Positions 44,428 to 53,691 of a stretch of 64,000 bases of DNA are shown piece after piece; the first letter of the stretch is position 1; each line of letters begins with the position of its first letter. The notes under the pieces are model-generated. The model did not search any database and was not told the origin of the DNA. It worked only from the letters and a program-made list of their open reading frames with translations. Origin of the DNA: Paracoccaceae bacterium (GTDB taxonomy: Bacteria > Pseudomonadota > Alphaproteobacteria > Rhodobacterales > Rhodobacteraceae); the NCBI GenBank assembly GCA_007128135.1, contig SKYA01000006.1, positions 1 to 64,000 on the forward strand, given 5' to 3'. Position numbers and translations under genes: made by a program.

Positions 44428-45282
44428 TCAAGCCGTAAGGGCCATTGCCTCACGTTCGCGCAATTCACTCGTTATCCGGGTCATCGCACGTTCTTCAAGC
44501 TGGCGCACCCGCTCCTTGGAGATTCCCATCTCGGCCCCTATCTCGGCCAGCGTGCGCGGCGTATCCTGAAGGTGGCGCTCGGTGATGATGCGTTGCTCGC
44601 GCTCGGGCAGCGACCGGACCGCGCGGTAAAGAAGCTTGCGGCGGCGACGGGTCTCTAGCGTATCAAGCACCTCCGCCTCGGTTCCGACGCGGTCATCCTC
44701 GATCGCATCCATCCAGTCGCGACCGTCCTCGCCATCCGATTGCGGCGTGTTCAGCGACAGATCCTGCCCGGACATGCGCCCCAGCATGATCTGGACCTGC
44801 GCCTCGGGCACATCAAGCTCGCGCGCGACCGAGGCCGACAGCGCCTCATGCCTGATCTCGCCATCTTCCAGTTTCGCCAGGGTCTTGCGCAGGTGAAAGA
44901 ACAGCTTCTTCTGATTGGCATTGGTCGCCGTGCGCACCACCGACCAGTTTCGCATGACATATTCCTGCATCGAGGCACGAATCCACCAGGCCGCATAAGT
45001 CGAGAAACGCGCGCCGTTTTCCGGGTCGAACTTCTCGGCCGCGCGCATCAACCCCAGGTTGCCCTGCTGGATTAGGTCGTCAAGGGGCATCCCGTAGCGC
45101 CGGAAACGCGTCGCGACCGAAACCGCAAGCCGCCCATAGGCCGTGATCAGCCGGTGGAGCGCAGCCTCATCGCGCTGGTCGCGCCAGGCAAGCGCAAGCT
45201 CCATCTCGGTCCGGGCATCGAGCATCTCGCGCGCCATGGCGTCGCGGATGAAACGGCTGGTGCGTGGGTCACGAGGTTCCAT
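44428..45282 (-). CDS. rpoH2: Alternative sigma factor RpoHII-type
   Basis: 284 residues with sigma-32 features. Region 2 (LITAYGRLAVSVATRFRRYGMPLDDLIQQGNLGLMRAAEKFDPENGARFSTYAAWWIRASMQEYVMRN; key blocks DLIQQGNLGLM and FSTYAAWWIRASMQEY) is intact, as is region 4 with a C-terminal helix-turn-helix (LAEIGAEMGISKERVRQLEERAM). The RpoH box sequence fits the RpoHII branch of Rhodobacteraceae, which drives singlet-oxygen and oxidative-stress genes, rather than RpoHI. The subtype is my inference from family knowledge. It is divergent from the MarR-like gene. Confidence 0.88.
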   Translation of the reverse strand: MEPRDPRTSRFIRDAMAREMLDARTEMELALAWRDQRDEAALHRLITAYGRLAVSVATRFRRYGMPLDDLIQQGNLGLMRAAEKFDPENGARFSTYAAWWIRASMQEYVMRNWSVVRTATNANQKKLFFHLRKTLAKLEDGEIRHEALSASVARELDVPEAQVQIMLGRMSGQDLSLNTPQSDGEDGRDWMDAIEDDRVGTEAEVLDTLETRRRRKLLYRAVRSLPEREQRIITERHLQDTPRTLAEIGAEMGISKERVRQLEERAMTRITSELREREAMALTA

Positions 45283-45326
45283 GAGAGGACAGGTCCAGAT
45301 AGCAGCGAGTCGATATAGTTTCGTAT

Positions 45327-45355
45327 CGCTATCATTTTTGTGCGCGACTTGTCAA
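45327..45355 (-). promoter_or_regulatory. Candidate rpoH2 promoter
   Basis: On the minus strand, TTGACA (45355-45350) is followed after 17 bases by ATAGCG (45332-45327). The -35 is perfect but the -10 is weak. The surrounding 45307-45340 is AT-rich for this genome and could also hold a MarR-family operator (GATA...TATC flanks). Confidence 0.35.
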
Positions 45356-45384
45356 CGTCCCCGGGCAGGATTATCTGGCCCGCC

Positions 45385-45972
45385 ATGAGCACCCAATCGA
45401 CGCGCCCCGAGACCCAGACCGATCTGGCCGACCTGATCGTGCATCTTGCACGGCTGGGGCAGAGTACGGGTACGACGCCGCTTACCTCGGCCCAATGGAC
45501 CGCCCTGCGCTATTTCGCCCATGCCAACCGCCAGTCGCGCACCCCGTCGGCCTTTTCGTGCTTCCACGCCACCACGCGCGGCACCGCATCGCAGACCGTG
45601 AAATCCCTGGTCGAACTGGGGCTGCTGGCACGCCAGACCCACGAAAGCGACGGGCGCAGCACGCTGCTGGATGTGACCGCAGCCGGCCACGAGATGCTGC
45701 GCCGAGACCCGCTGGAAGACCTGCGCAAGGCGCTTGCGCGGCTTGCCCCTCAGAACCAGCGCGCGCTGGCCGCGAGCCTTGGTCAGGTCGCTGTCGATCT
45801 GGCCCGGTTGCGCGCGGCCCCGGTCTTCGGCACCTGCGTCGATTGCCGCCATTGCCAGATCGAAACGGACGGTCATTTCTGCCAGCAGGCGCAAGGCCTG
45901 GTCAACCCGAACGACATGGCCGCGATCTGCATCAATTTCCAGCCCGACAGCGCGTCACGCTCGGGCCTGTGA
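45385..45972 (+). CDS. MarR-like winged-helix regulator with C-terminal cysteine cluster
   Basis: 195 residues. Residues ~35-105 form a winged helix (LTSAQWTALRYFAHANR, ASQTVKSLVELGLLARQ, the wing DGRSTLLDVTAAGHEML). The C-terminal part has C151, C154, C157, C166 and C182 (CVDCRHCQ...HFC...ICINF), suggesting a metal or iron-sulfur site, so it may sense redox or metal. It is divergent from rpoH2 by about 100 bases, hinting at regulation of rpoH2; that is inference. The ATG at 45385 is chosen over a longer frame. Confidence 0.75.
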   Translation: MSTQSTRPETQTDLADLIVHLARLGQSTGTTPLTSAQWTALRYFAHANRQSRTPSAFSCFHATTRGTASQTVKSLVELGLLARQTHESDGRSTLLDVTAAGHEMLRRDPLEDLRKALARLAPQNQRALAASLGQVAVDLARLRAAPVFGTCVDCRHCQIETDGHFCQQAQGLVNPNDMAAICINFQPDSASRSGL

Positions 45973-46014
45973 CTGCTCGGACCAGTAGCCCGATGCCCGT
46001 ACGGTGGCGTGGTT

Positions 46015-46032
46015 CTGCCCCGAGAGGGGCAG
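46015..46032. terminator. Hairpin between convergent marR-like and valS genes
   Basis: CTGCCCC-GAGA-GGGGCAG is a perfect 7-bp stem with a GNRA-type loop in the 84-base convergent spacer. There is no T-run on either side. Confidence 0.4.
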
Positions 46033-46056
46033 GTTCACCCACCCTTGCCAGTCCCC

Positions 46057-48960
46057 TCAGCCAGCCGCCGCCAGTTGCGCCAGCGCCTGTTCCAGCCGCG
46101 CGATCTCCTCGCGCAGCACCTCGGCGCGCGCTTCGGCCTCGCTGACCACCTCCTCCGGCGCACTGGCGACGAATTTCGGGTTGCGCAGCCTTCCGTCAAT
46201 CCCGCCCAGTTCCTTGCGGGCCTTCTCGGCGGTCTTTTCCAGTCGTCCGTGCTCGGCACCGATATCGATCACGCCTTCCAGCGGCAGCCCGAAACTGCCC
46301 CCTTCGACCGTAATCGTGATCGATCCGCGCGGCAGGGTCTCGGCCTCTTCCAGGGCCGCAATGCGCGCCAGCCGCATCACCAGCGCCTGATTGCGCGCCA
46401 GTCGATCACGCCCGGCGGCATCGAGGTCAAGCTGCACCATGTTCAACTTCAGCCCGACCGGAACCCGCAATTGCGCCCGCGCCGAGCGGATGGTCTCGAT
46501 CAGCCCGATCACCCAGCGCATCTCGCGCATTGCCGCGTCATCGACCAGTTCCGCCCCGTATGCCGGCCAGTCGGCATGGGCGCAAAGCGTCGCGCGCTGC
46601 CCGGTCAGGCCCCAGAGTTCCTCGGTGACAAAGGGCATGATCGGGTGCAGCAGGACAAGGCATTGATCGAGAACCCATACCATGGTCGCGCGGGTCTCGG
46701 CGGCCTCGTCACCGTCAAGCAGCGGCTTGGCGAATTCCACATACCAGTCGCAGACCCGCCCCCAGACAAAGGCATAAAGCGCGTTGGCCGCGTCATTGAA
46801 GCGGTACTCCGCCAGCGCCGCATCCACGGTTTCGCGCACGCGCGCTGTTTCGGAAATGATCCAGCGGTTGACTGTCGCGCGTGCCTGCGGGGGGGTGGCG
46901 CTGGTCTGATGGCCTTCCCAGACCCCGTTCATTTCGGCAAAGCGGCAGGCATTCCACAGCTTGGTGGTGAAATTCCGGTAGCCCGCAATGCGCTGCGTAT
47001 CCAGTTTCAGCACACCGCCAAGGCTGGCCATCGCCGCATTGGTGAAGCGCAGCGCGTCCGCGCCGTATTCGTCAATGATCTCAAGCGGGTCGATGACATT
47101 GCCAAGGCTTTTCGACATCTTCTTGCCCTTGGCGTCGCGGACAAGCCCGTGCAGATAGACCTCGCGGAAGGGGATTTCATTCACCACAGCAAGCTGCATC
47201 ATCATCATCCGCGCGACCCAGAAGAACAGGATGTCCTGACCCGTGACCAGCACAGAGGTCGGGAAATAACGCTTCAGCTCATCCGTCTGTTCGGGCCAAC
47301 CCAGCGTGCCGATGGGCCAGAGGCCGGAGGAGAACCACGTGTCGAGGACGTCGGGGTCGCGGGTCAAGGTCTTGCCCGGCGCCATAGCCTGCGCATCAGC
47401 CTCTGTAGGCGCGCAATATTGCCCACCATCCTCATCATACCACACCGGAATCTGGTGCCCCCACCACAACTGCCGCGAGATGCACCAAGGCTCGATATTC
47501 TCCAGCCAGTGATAATAGGTCTTCTCGCCGCTCTCCGGGACGATCTTCACGCGTCCAGAGCGCACCGCCTCCAGCGCAGGGCCGACGACCTTTTCGGCAT
47601 CGACGAACCACTGGTCGGTCAGCATTGGCTCGATGACCACTTTCGACCTGTCACCAAAGGGTTGCATGATCTTCTTCGCCTCGACCAGCGGCACCAGCGC
47701 CGCCGGGTCGTCATCTTCGCCCAGCTTGCGGCCCAGCCGCGGGTCATCCGCGCGGGTTATCATTGCCAGCCCCTCTGCGGTGATTTCCTCGACCACGGCC
47801 TTGCGCGCCTCATAGCGGTCAAGGCCGCGCAGGTGGTCGGGGACAAGGTTCAGCGCATCTGCCGCGGCCTCGGTCAATACCCGCTCGCCCCGCGCAACTG
47901 CGCCTGCAACCGCCGTCGCCTCGGCATAGGGCGCGCCGTCGTCGCGCATCCGCGCACGGGTATCCATCAGCCGATACATCGGAATCCCGCTGCGCTTTGC
48001 CACTCCATAGTCATTGGCGTCATGCGCGCCGGTAATCTTGACCGCGCCAGAGCCGAAATCCGGGTCGGGATACTCATCCGTGATGATCGGGACCAGGCGG
48101 CGATGCTCCTTCGGTCCAACCGGGATTTCACATAGTTTTCCAACAATTGGCGCGTATCGTTCATCTGATGGATGAACGGCAACCGCGCCGTCGCCCAGCA
48201 TGGTTTCGGGCCGCGTGGTGGCGATGGAGATGTAGTCGCGTTCCTCGTCAACCACCACATTGCCATCCGCGTCCTTCTCGACATAGCGATAGGTGATCCC
48301 GCCCGCGAGCGGATATCTGAAATGCCACATATGGCCATCAGTCTCGATATTCTCGACCTCGAGATCGGAAATCGCGGTCTCGAAACGGGGGTCCCAGTTG
48401 ACCAGCCGCTTGCCGCGATAGATCAGGCCCTTGGTGTACATGTCGACAAAGACCTTGATGACGGCGTCGTGGAAATTCGGGCCTGACCCGGTATCGGGGT
48501 CGCCCTTGGCGCCGCCCATGGTAAAGGCTTCGCGCGACCAGTCGCAGGAGGCCCCGAGCCGCTTCAACTGCCCGATGATCGTGCCGCGCGACTTGACCTT
48601 CTGCTGCCAGACGCGCGCGATGAAACGCTCGCGCCCCATCTCGGTCCGTGAGGGCTCGCCATTGGCAGCCATCTCGCGCTCGGTCACCATCTGGGTTGCA
48701 ATTCCGGCATGGTCGGTCCCTGGCTGCCAGAGCACGTCATAGCCCTGCATCCGCTTCCAGCGCACGAGGATGTCCTGCAACGTATTGTTGAAGGCATGAC
48801 CGATATGCAGGTTGCCGGTCACATTGGGCGGCGGGATCATCACGCAGAAGGCCTCGTCGCGCGACCGGTTGGCGCCGGCCTGAAACGCGCCTGCCTCTTC
48901 CCAGAGCGAGGCAATCCGCACTTCGGCCGAAGCCGCGTCGAAGGTCTTGTCCATGGTCAT
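46057..48960 (-). CDS. valS: Valyl-tRNA synthetase
   Basis: 967 residues, a class I aminoacyl-tRNA synthetase. It has [17 protein letters not shown] (HIGH motif), the CP1 editing domain (GTGTDHAG-type, here [11 protein letters not shown], and [10 protein letters not shown]), KMSKSLGN, and a C-terminal coiled coil ([18 protein letters not shown]). It charges tRNA-Val. [13 protein letters not shown] from 48960 matches relatives; MDK at 48954 is an alternative. Codon use shifts to rare AT-rich codons at about 48110-48177 and more mildly at 47395-47442. Confidence 0.96.
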   Translation of the reverse strand: MTMDKTFDAASAEVRIASLWEEAGAFQAGANRSRDEAFCVMIPPPNVTGNLHIGHAFNNTLQDILVRWKRMQGYDVLWQPGTDHAGIATQMVTEREMAANGEPSRTEMGRERFIARVWQQKVKSRGTIIGQLKRLGASCDWSREAFTMGGAKGDPDTGSGPNFHDAVIKVFVDMYTKGLIYRGKRLVNWDPRFETAISDLEVENIETDGHMWHFRYPLAGGITYRYVEKDADGNVVVDEERDYISIATTRPETMLGDGAVAVHPSDERYAPIVGKLCEIPVGPKEHRRLVPIITDEYPDPDFGSGAVKITGAHDANDYGVAKRSGIPMYRLMDTRARMRDDGAPYAEATAVAGAVARGERVLTEAAADALNLVPDHLRGLDRYEARKAVVEEITAEGLAMITRADDPRLGRKLGEDDDPAALVPLVEAKKIMQPFGDRSKVVIEPMLTDQWFVDAEKVVGPALEAVRSGRVKIVPESGEKTYYHWLENIEPWCISRQLWWGHQIPVWYDEDGGQYCAPTEADAQAMAPGKTLTRDPDVLDTWFSSGLWPIGTLGWPEQTDELKRYFPTSVLVTGQDILFFWVARMMMMQLAVVNEIPFREVYLHGLVRDAKGKKMSKSLGNVIDPLEIIDEYGADALRFTNAAMASLGGVLKLDTQRIAGYRNFTTKLWNACRFAEMNGVWEGHQTSATPPQARATVNRWIISETARVRETVDAALAEYRFNDAANALYAFVWGRVCDWYVEFAKPLLDGDEAAETRATMVWVLDQCLVLLHPIMPFVTEELWGLTGQRATLCAHADWPAYGAELVDDAAMREMRWVIGLIETIRSARAQLRVPVGLKLNMVQLDLDAAGRDRLARNQALVMRLARIAALEEAETLPRGSITITVEGGSFGLPLEGVIDIGAEHGRLEKTAEKARKELGGIDGRLRNPKFVASAPEEVVSEAEARAEVLREEIARLEQALAQLAAAG

Positions 48961-49102
48961 CGTCTCGCGTCCCGATCTGCTGCAGGCCGGTCGTATGTAA
49001 CGCCCCCTCCGCCCAAGGGAAAGCCCTTCTCCGGCAGCAGAAGACAGATGCGCCGATGGCGGGTTTCGGCTATGTTTCGTGCGCGGCAGCAAGGACAGCA
49101 AG

Positions 49103-49819
49103 ATGCAGCGCAAACCGGTTTCCTATTGGCGCCTGTTCCGGCAACTGGGGCTCTACTGGGCGCTCTTTCCGCTGTTCTTCGCGCTGGTATTCGGCACTGT
49201 CGGCATCTCGATGGCACGCGAGGCCGCGCTGCTGGCGCGCGAAGGTGTAGTCACCGAGGCGCTCGTACTGGAAAAGCAGATCGAACGGCGGCGATCCTCG
49301 GACGGGAATGACAGCACCTCCTACTTTCTGCGCTACACCTACCGCCCAGAGGAAAGGGCAGAGCCGGTAACGCGCAGGCAGGGGGTCAGCCGCACGTTTC
49401 ATGACCGGGTGCAGGTGGGCGATCAGATCCCCGTGACCTATGCCTGGTCTCGACCGGAGCGCGCCTCGGTCGATGTCGCACATGACCGGTTGGGAGCATG
49501 GATCTTTGGCGGCTTCGGAACTCTCGCCGCGCTGGTCGCGCTGGGTTTGGGCACCTGGATGATTGGCCGCAAGCTCTCGATCCTGCGGGCGCTGCGCCAC
49601 GGCGAGGTGCGGCAGGCCCGCGTGAGCGAAATTCGCGCGACCAATGTACAAAAGAACAAGCGCACGCAATATGTGCTGCACTGGACCGACGCGAAGGGCA
49701 ATGAGGGCAAGTCGATGATGGCGGATTTCAGTCGCCTTGCCGCGCATCCGGCCGGCAGCGTGATCGTGGTCTATGTGGACCCGAAAACCGGGCGCGGCTG
49801 GTGGGAAGAGCAGATCTGA
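49103..49819 (+). CDS. DUF3592 membrane protein
   Basis: 238 residues with two membrane segments ([21 protein letters not shown] and [24 protein letters not shown]). They flank a periplasmic beta domain ([27 protein letters not shown] and [11 protein letters not shown]) typical of DUF3592, and a second similar beta segment follows ([11 protein letters not shown]). AAGGA lies upstream of the ATG. The function is unknown. It is convergent with the LacI-type gene, 3 bases apart. Confidence 0.78.
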   Translation: MQRKPVSYWRLFRQLGLYWALFPLFFALVFGTVGISMAREAALLAREGVVTEALVLEKQIERRRSSDGNDSTSYFLRYTYRPEERAEPVTRRQGVSRTFHDRVQVGDQIPVTYAWSRPERASVDVAHDRLGAWIFGGFGTLAALVALGLGTWMIGRKLSILRALRHGEVRQARVSEIRATNVQKNKRTQYVLHWTDAKGNEGKSMMADFSRLAAHPAGSVIVVYVDPKTGRGWWEEQI

Positions 49820-49822
49820 GCC

Positions 49823-50857
49823 TCAGGCGCGGCGAATCGTGTCGCCGATCTCGACGCGGGGGGAAAGCTCGATCCGCTTGCCACCGATCACCCCGTCATC
49901 CGATATTCCCGCCACGATCTCGGCAGCCTTCACGCCAATCTCGCGCCTGCAGGCATTGGTCGTGGCCAGCCGCATCCGCAACCCGTCGAGCAGTTCCAGA
50001 CCGTTGAATCCGGCAAGCCCGATCCTGCCGGGAACGTCCAACCCCTGATCGAGGCAGTAAAGCAGCCCCCCTGCCCCGATCATGTCGTTTGAATAATAAA
50101 GAAAATCCAGATCCGGCGCGCCTTCGAGGATGGCTTGCGTCATCTCGCGGCCCTTGGCCATTGATGAGCCGCCCGCATAATGCTCGGTCGCGACCAGGTC
50201 CAGACCGGCCTCCTGCAACACTTCGGAAAAACCCTCGATGCGTTTGCGCGCGCGGTGATCGTCGGGCATTTTCGAACCCAGAAAACCAATCCTGCGATAC
50301 CCTGCCGCCAGAATTGTCTGCGCCATTTCGCGGCCTGCGCGCCGATGCGAGATGCCGACCATCGAATCGATGGGCTCGCCGTCGATATCCATGATCTCGA
50401 CGATCGGAATGCCGGAATTGGCCAGCATTGCATGGGCCGCCTCGGTATGCTCGAGCCCTGCCACGATCATCCCCGAGGGCCGCCATGACAGCATCTCGTA
50501 GATGACATTCTCTTCGCGTTCGGTCTTGTAGTCGCTTGCACCGAAGACCGGTTGCAGGCCCGATTCCTCCAGCGCCTCGGAAATCCCGGACAACACTTCG
50601 GGAAAGACCATGTTGGAGAGCGAGGGAATCACCACGCCAACCAGATTGACGCGCTGGCTGGCCAGTGCGCCCGCGATCTTGTTGGGCACATATCCAAGCT
50701 TCTTGGCCGCCGCGAGCACCTTCTCGCGCGTCGCGGGCGAGACATCGGCGCGATTTCGCAACACGCGGCTGACGGTCATCTCGCTGACGCCGCTGGCCTC
50801 GGAAACATCGCGCAATGTCAGCGGGCGATGCGCGTCTGGGGGAAGATAGGGGGGCAA
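49823..50857 (-). CDS. LacI-family transcriptional regulator (GntR/gluconate type)
   Basis: About 344 residues. The N-terminal helix-turn-helix (LTLRDVSEASGVSEMTVSRVLRNRADVSP) and hinge (NKIAGALASQRVNLVGVVIPSLSN) are classic LacI, and a sugar-binding domain follows (YEMLSWRPSGMIVAGLEHTEAA, DFLYYSNDMIGAGGLLYCLDQG). The effector is probably a sugar acid, by similarity to GntR-type members. No ATG exists before the domain; TTG 50857 has AGGAA 9 bases upstream and is preferred over TTG 50875. Operator-like palindromes lie upstream; no metabolic genes adjoin it. Confidence 0.85.
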   Translation of the reverse strand: MPPYLPPDAHRPLTLRDVSEASGVSEMTVSRVLRNRADVSPATREKVLAAAKKLGYVPNKIAGALASQRVNLVGVVIPSLSNMVFPEVLSGISEALEESGLQPVFGASDYKTEREENVIYEMLSWRPSGMIVAGLEHTEAAHAMLANSGIPIVEIMDIDGEPIDSMVGISHRRAGREMAQTILAAGYRRIGFLGSKMPDDHRARKRIEGFSEVLQEAGLDLVATEHYAGGSSMAKGREMTQAILEGAPDLDFLYYSNDMIGAGGLLYCLDQGLDVPGRIGLAGFNGLELLDGLRMRLATTNACRREIGVKAAEIVAGISDDGVIGGKRIELSPRVEIGDTIRRA

Positions 50858-50890
50858 GGCTCTCGCTTCCTGCAAATGATGTGACAGCGC

Positions 50891-50905
50891 ATGTTAGCGC
50901 TGCAT
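50891..50905. promoter_or_regulatory. LacI-type operator-like site 1
   Basis: ATGTTAGCGCTGCAT is centred on the palindrome AGCGCT and flanked by ATG/CAT, 34 bases upstream of the regulator's predicted start. It resembles LacI-family operators with a central CG and may be autoregulatory. Confidence 0.45.
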
Positions 50906-50966
50906 TCCGTCCGGGCCAAGAGCCCACGGACATGCTTCGGGGTGATGACAGGAGCGCAGAAAGCCT

Positions 50967-50979
50967 GTAAGCGCTTTGC
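50967..50979. promoter_or_regulatory. LacI-type operator-like site 2
   Basis: TGTAAGCGCTTTG contains the perfect palindrome AAGCGCTT, close to the generic LacI-family consensus TGNAANCGNTNNCA. It is about 75 bases from site 1 (a spacing that would allow looping) and just before the tRNA-Arg gene. Confidence 0.45.
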
Positions 50980-50983
50980 TGTC

Positions 50984-51060
50984 GGCCCCGTGGCTCAACT
51001 GGATAGAGCAGCCCCCTCCTAAGGGGCAGGTTGCAGGTTCGAATCCTGCCGGGGTCACCA
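50984..51060 (+). tRNA. tRNA-Arg (anticodon CCT)
   Basis: 77 bases with acceptor GGCCCCG/CGGGGTC (one G-T pair), D arm GCTC...GAGC, anticodon stem GCCCC/GGGGC with loop CTCCTAA giving CCT, T arm GCAGG/CCTGC and an encoded CCA. It reads the rare AGG codon. Confidence 0.97.
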
Positions 51061-51076
51061 TCACAATGCGCGTGGT

Positions 51077-52108
51077 CTATCCGGCAGAGGCAGAGGCCCC
51101 CATCACATGGGCCAGTTCGGCACCCGAAAGCACCACGTGGCGCGCGCGTCCGACGATCAGCGGGTCCGGCTCGCGGGCAATCGCGGTGTCCTTGTCGGGG
51201 TATTCCAGTGTCGAGAGGACGTGTTTCATGCATTCCAGCCGCGCGCGTTTCTTGTCCTTGGACTTGATGACCGTCCAGGGCGCGTCGGCCGTATCGGTAT
51301 AGAAGAACATCGCCTCCTTGGCCTCGGTGTATTCGTGCCACTTGTCCAGCGACGCCTTGTCGATGGGCGAGAGTTTCCATCGCTTGAGCGGATCGGTCTC
51401 GCGCGAGGCGAAGCGGCGGCGCTGTTCCTCGGGTGTGACCGAGAACCAGAACTTGTAGAGCCGGATTCCCGACCGCACCAGCATCCGCTCGAACTCGGGG
51501 GCCTGGCGCATGAATTCCAGATAATCCGTGGGCTTGCAGAAGCCCATCACCCGCTCGACACCTGCGCGATTATACCAGCTGCGGTCATAGAAGACCATTT
51601 CGCCCGAGGTCGGCAGATGCTCGACATAGCGCTGGAAATACCATTGCCCGAGTTCCCTTTCCGAGGGCTTGTTCAACGCCACGACGCGCGCGAAACGCGG
51701 GTTCAGGTGCTCGTTGAAGCGCTTGATCGTACCACCCTTGCCGGCAGCGTCGCGCCCTTCAAACAGGAATACGAAGCGCTCGCCCGTCTCGATGGCCCAT
51801 TTCTGCACTTTCAGCAGTTCGGCCTGAAGCAGCGCCTTTTCCTCTTCATAGGGGTTGCGCGCCATCTTGTAGCGGTAAGGGTAGCGGTCGGATTCGAAGA
51901 ACTGGCGGATTTCCTCGTTGGTCAGGCTGTCGGGGTCCGGCTGCCAGCGATGGTCTCTCGGCGCTGTGCGAAGCTTTTTGCCGGGTTCTTCCGCGCCAGG
52001 GGCGTCGGTGCCGGACATGACCTCTGGCTCGCCTATGGGCACAGGTATCGGCTCGAACGCGTTAATGGCAATGTCCCGGGACTCCGGCGTGACAGCGGTT
52101 TCGGACAT
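51077..52108 (-). CDS. ppk2: Polyphosphate kinase 2 family
   Basis: 343 residues. An acidic, unconserved N-terminal ~55 residues precede the PPK2 core, which has Walker A FLFEGRDAAGKGG, DRSWYNRAGVERVMGFC (Walker B and lid) and KFWFSVTPEEQRRRF. It transfers phosphate between polyphosphate and nucleotides (class I, GDP/ADP to GTP/ATP). It is likely independent of its neighbours: tRNA-Arg lies downstream on the other strand. Confidence 0.93.
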   Translation of the reverse strand: MSETAVTPESRDIAINAFEPIPVPIGEPEVMSGTDAPGAEEPGKKLRTAPRDHRWQPDPDSLTNEEIRQFFESDRYPYRYKMARNPYEEEKALLQAELLKVQKWAIETGERFVFLFEGRDAAGKGGTIKRFNEHLNPRFARVVALNKPSERELGQWYFQRYVEHLPTSGEMVFYDRSWYNRAGVERVMGFCKPTDYLEFMRQAPEFERMLVRSGIRLYKFWFSVTPEEQRRRFASRETDPLKRWKLSPIDKASLDKWHEYTEAKEAMFFYTDTADAPWTVIKSKDKKRARLECMKHVLSTLEYPDKDTAIAREPDPLIVGRARHVVLSGAELAHVMGASASAG

Positions 52109-52249
52109 GGAAAGGCTCCTGAAGTGATTGCACCAAAAGACCTTTCAAGCCCTAGGGACCGGACAAAATCCTGTCCTTGATACTGATCAAAACGGGTGGG
52201 GGGAACGCAGATTTTGCCGGGCTGTGACCTTCTGGTCACGTCCGGTGCA

Positions 52250-52705
52250 TCAGGACAGGGGGCGCTGCGCCAGGATGACCCCGAGCGCCATGAAGCCAAT
52301 CCCCACCAGACGGGTCGGGTCGAGCGGGCGGATGCGCGCCCCGAACAGGCCGAAATGGTCGATCACCGAAATCGCGACGATCTGGCCCAGCAGGACGAAC
52401 ATCACCGCATTGCCGACCCCGAATCGTGGCGCCACCCAGGAGATCGAGAGCAGGTAGAAGGCGATCAGAAGACCCGCGAGAAACAGATGTCTGGGCTGGA
52501 CCGGCAGTTGCGCAAAGGCGCGCAACTCGCCAAAGGTCATGGCCACCATGCTGGCCGCAAGGCAGGCGATCAGGAACATTGCCGCTGCTGCGACCGCAGG
52601 CGAGGCAATGCGTCCGCCCAGCTGCGCATTGAGCGCGGCCAGCACGGGCACTCCGACCCCTGCCGCCAGCATGATGAGCGCGTATCTGACTGTCTCTGGT
52701 GCCAT
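52250..52705 (-). CDS. DMT-superfamily transporter, DUF606/YdcZ type
   Basis: 151 residues with five hydrophobic segments: ALIMLAAGVGVPVLAALNAQLG, VAAAAMFLIACLAASMVAM, HLFLAGLLIAFYLLSISWV, VMFVLLGQIVAISVIDHFG and LVGIGFMALGVILAQ. GVPVLAALNAQLGGRI and VGNAVMFVLLGQI are typical of the half-size DMT family. The substrate is unknown. GGAGG lies upstream of ATG 52705. Confidence 0.83.
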   Translation of the reverse strand: MAPETVRYALIMLAAGVGVPVLAALNAQLGGRIASPAVAAAAMFLIACLAASMVAMTFGELRAFAQLPVQPRHLFLAGLLIAFYLLSISWVAPRFGVGNAVMFVLLGQIVAISVIDHFGLFGARIRPLDPTRLVGIGFMALGVILAQRPLS

Positions 52706-52803
52706 GGTCCTGCCTCCGCCCCGGAAAGGTGCCTGCAATCGCGCGCCAATGCCAGCCGAATCCGCGCTTGCACAGCCCACGAGGCGCGCGGATAGTGGCG
52801 CGC

Positions 52804-53655
52804 ATGACAATGACCCTTCTCTCTATCGGACATGGCTACAGCGCTCAGGGGCTGGAGGCGCTCTTGCTGCCACGCGGGGCGCGCATCATCGGCACCACCC
52901 GCAGCCCCGACAAGGCCCGCGCCATGCAGGCGCGCGGGGTGACTCCGCTGATCTGGCCGGGCAACCCGCTGCCGCTGTCAGAGGTCACGCATCTGCTGTC
53001 TTCGGTCGCGCCCGCAGGCGTGGACCCGGTGCTGGCAGCCCATGCCGACGACATCGGCCGCGCGCAACACCTGCGCTGGGGTGGCTATCTTTCGACCATC
53101 GGGGTCTATGGTGACCGGCAGGGCGACTGGGTGGACGAGGAAGACGCACCCGACGCCACCTCGGAGCGCGCGCGGGCGCGGCTGCGGGCCGAGGCGGGCT
53201 GGAGAGAGGCGTTCGACCGGGCAGGCGTGCGGCTGCACATCTTCCGGCTGGGGGGAATTTACGGCCCCGGGCGCGGCCCTTTCGCAAAGCTCCGTACAGG
53301 CCGTGCCGAGCGGGTGGTGAAACCCGGACAGGTCTTTTCGCGCATCCACCAGGAGGACATCGCCCAAGCGCTCCATCTGGCGATGCTTTCGGATATCGGC
53401 AGCCGCATCTTCAACCTGTGCGATGACGCCCCCGCCCCACCACAGGATGTGCTGGCCCATGCCGCAGGGCTGCTGAGGATCCCGGTGCCACCGGAAGTGC
53501 CCTTTGACAAGGCCGACCTCTCGCCCATGGCGCGCAGTTTCTACGCCGACAACAAGCGCGTGCGCAATGATCGCGTGAAGCGTGACCTTGGACTTGAGTT
53601 GCGCTACCCGGACTATCAGAGCGGGCTGGCCGCGATCCTGGCGGCAGAGGGGTGA
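52804..53655 (+). CDS. NAD(P)-dependent epimerase/SDR-like protein (YeeZ type)
   Basis: 283 residues. It starts MTMTLLSIGHGYSAQGLEALLLPRG, a GxGxxG-like dinucleotide motif, followed by YLSTIGVYGDRQGDWVDEE, GIYGPGRGPF and FSRIHQEDIAQAL. This is the extended/atypical SDR pattern of YeeZ-like proteins, where the catalytic Tyr/Lys are modified. The reaction is unknown. It precedes truA by 36 bases. Confidence 0.82.
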   Translation: MTMTLLSIGHGYSAQGLEALLLPRGARIIGTTRSPDKARAMQARGVTPLIWPGNPLPLSEVTHLLSSVAPAGVDPVLAAHADDIGRAQHLRWGGYLSTIGVYGDRQGDWVDEEDAPDATSERARARLRAEAGWREAFDRAGVRLHIFRLGGIYGPGRGPFAKLRTGRAERVVKPGQVFSRIHQEDIAQALHLAMLSDIGSRIFNLCDDAPAPPQDVLAHAAGLLRIPVPPEVPFDKADLSPMARSFYADNKRVRNDRVKRDLGLELRYPDYQSGLAAILAAEG

Positions 53656-53691
53656 TTGCCAAGCGCGCGTGGGCGCGCTACCTCGCGCCCC

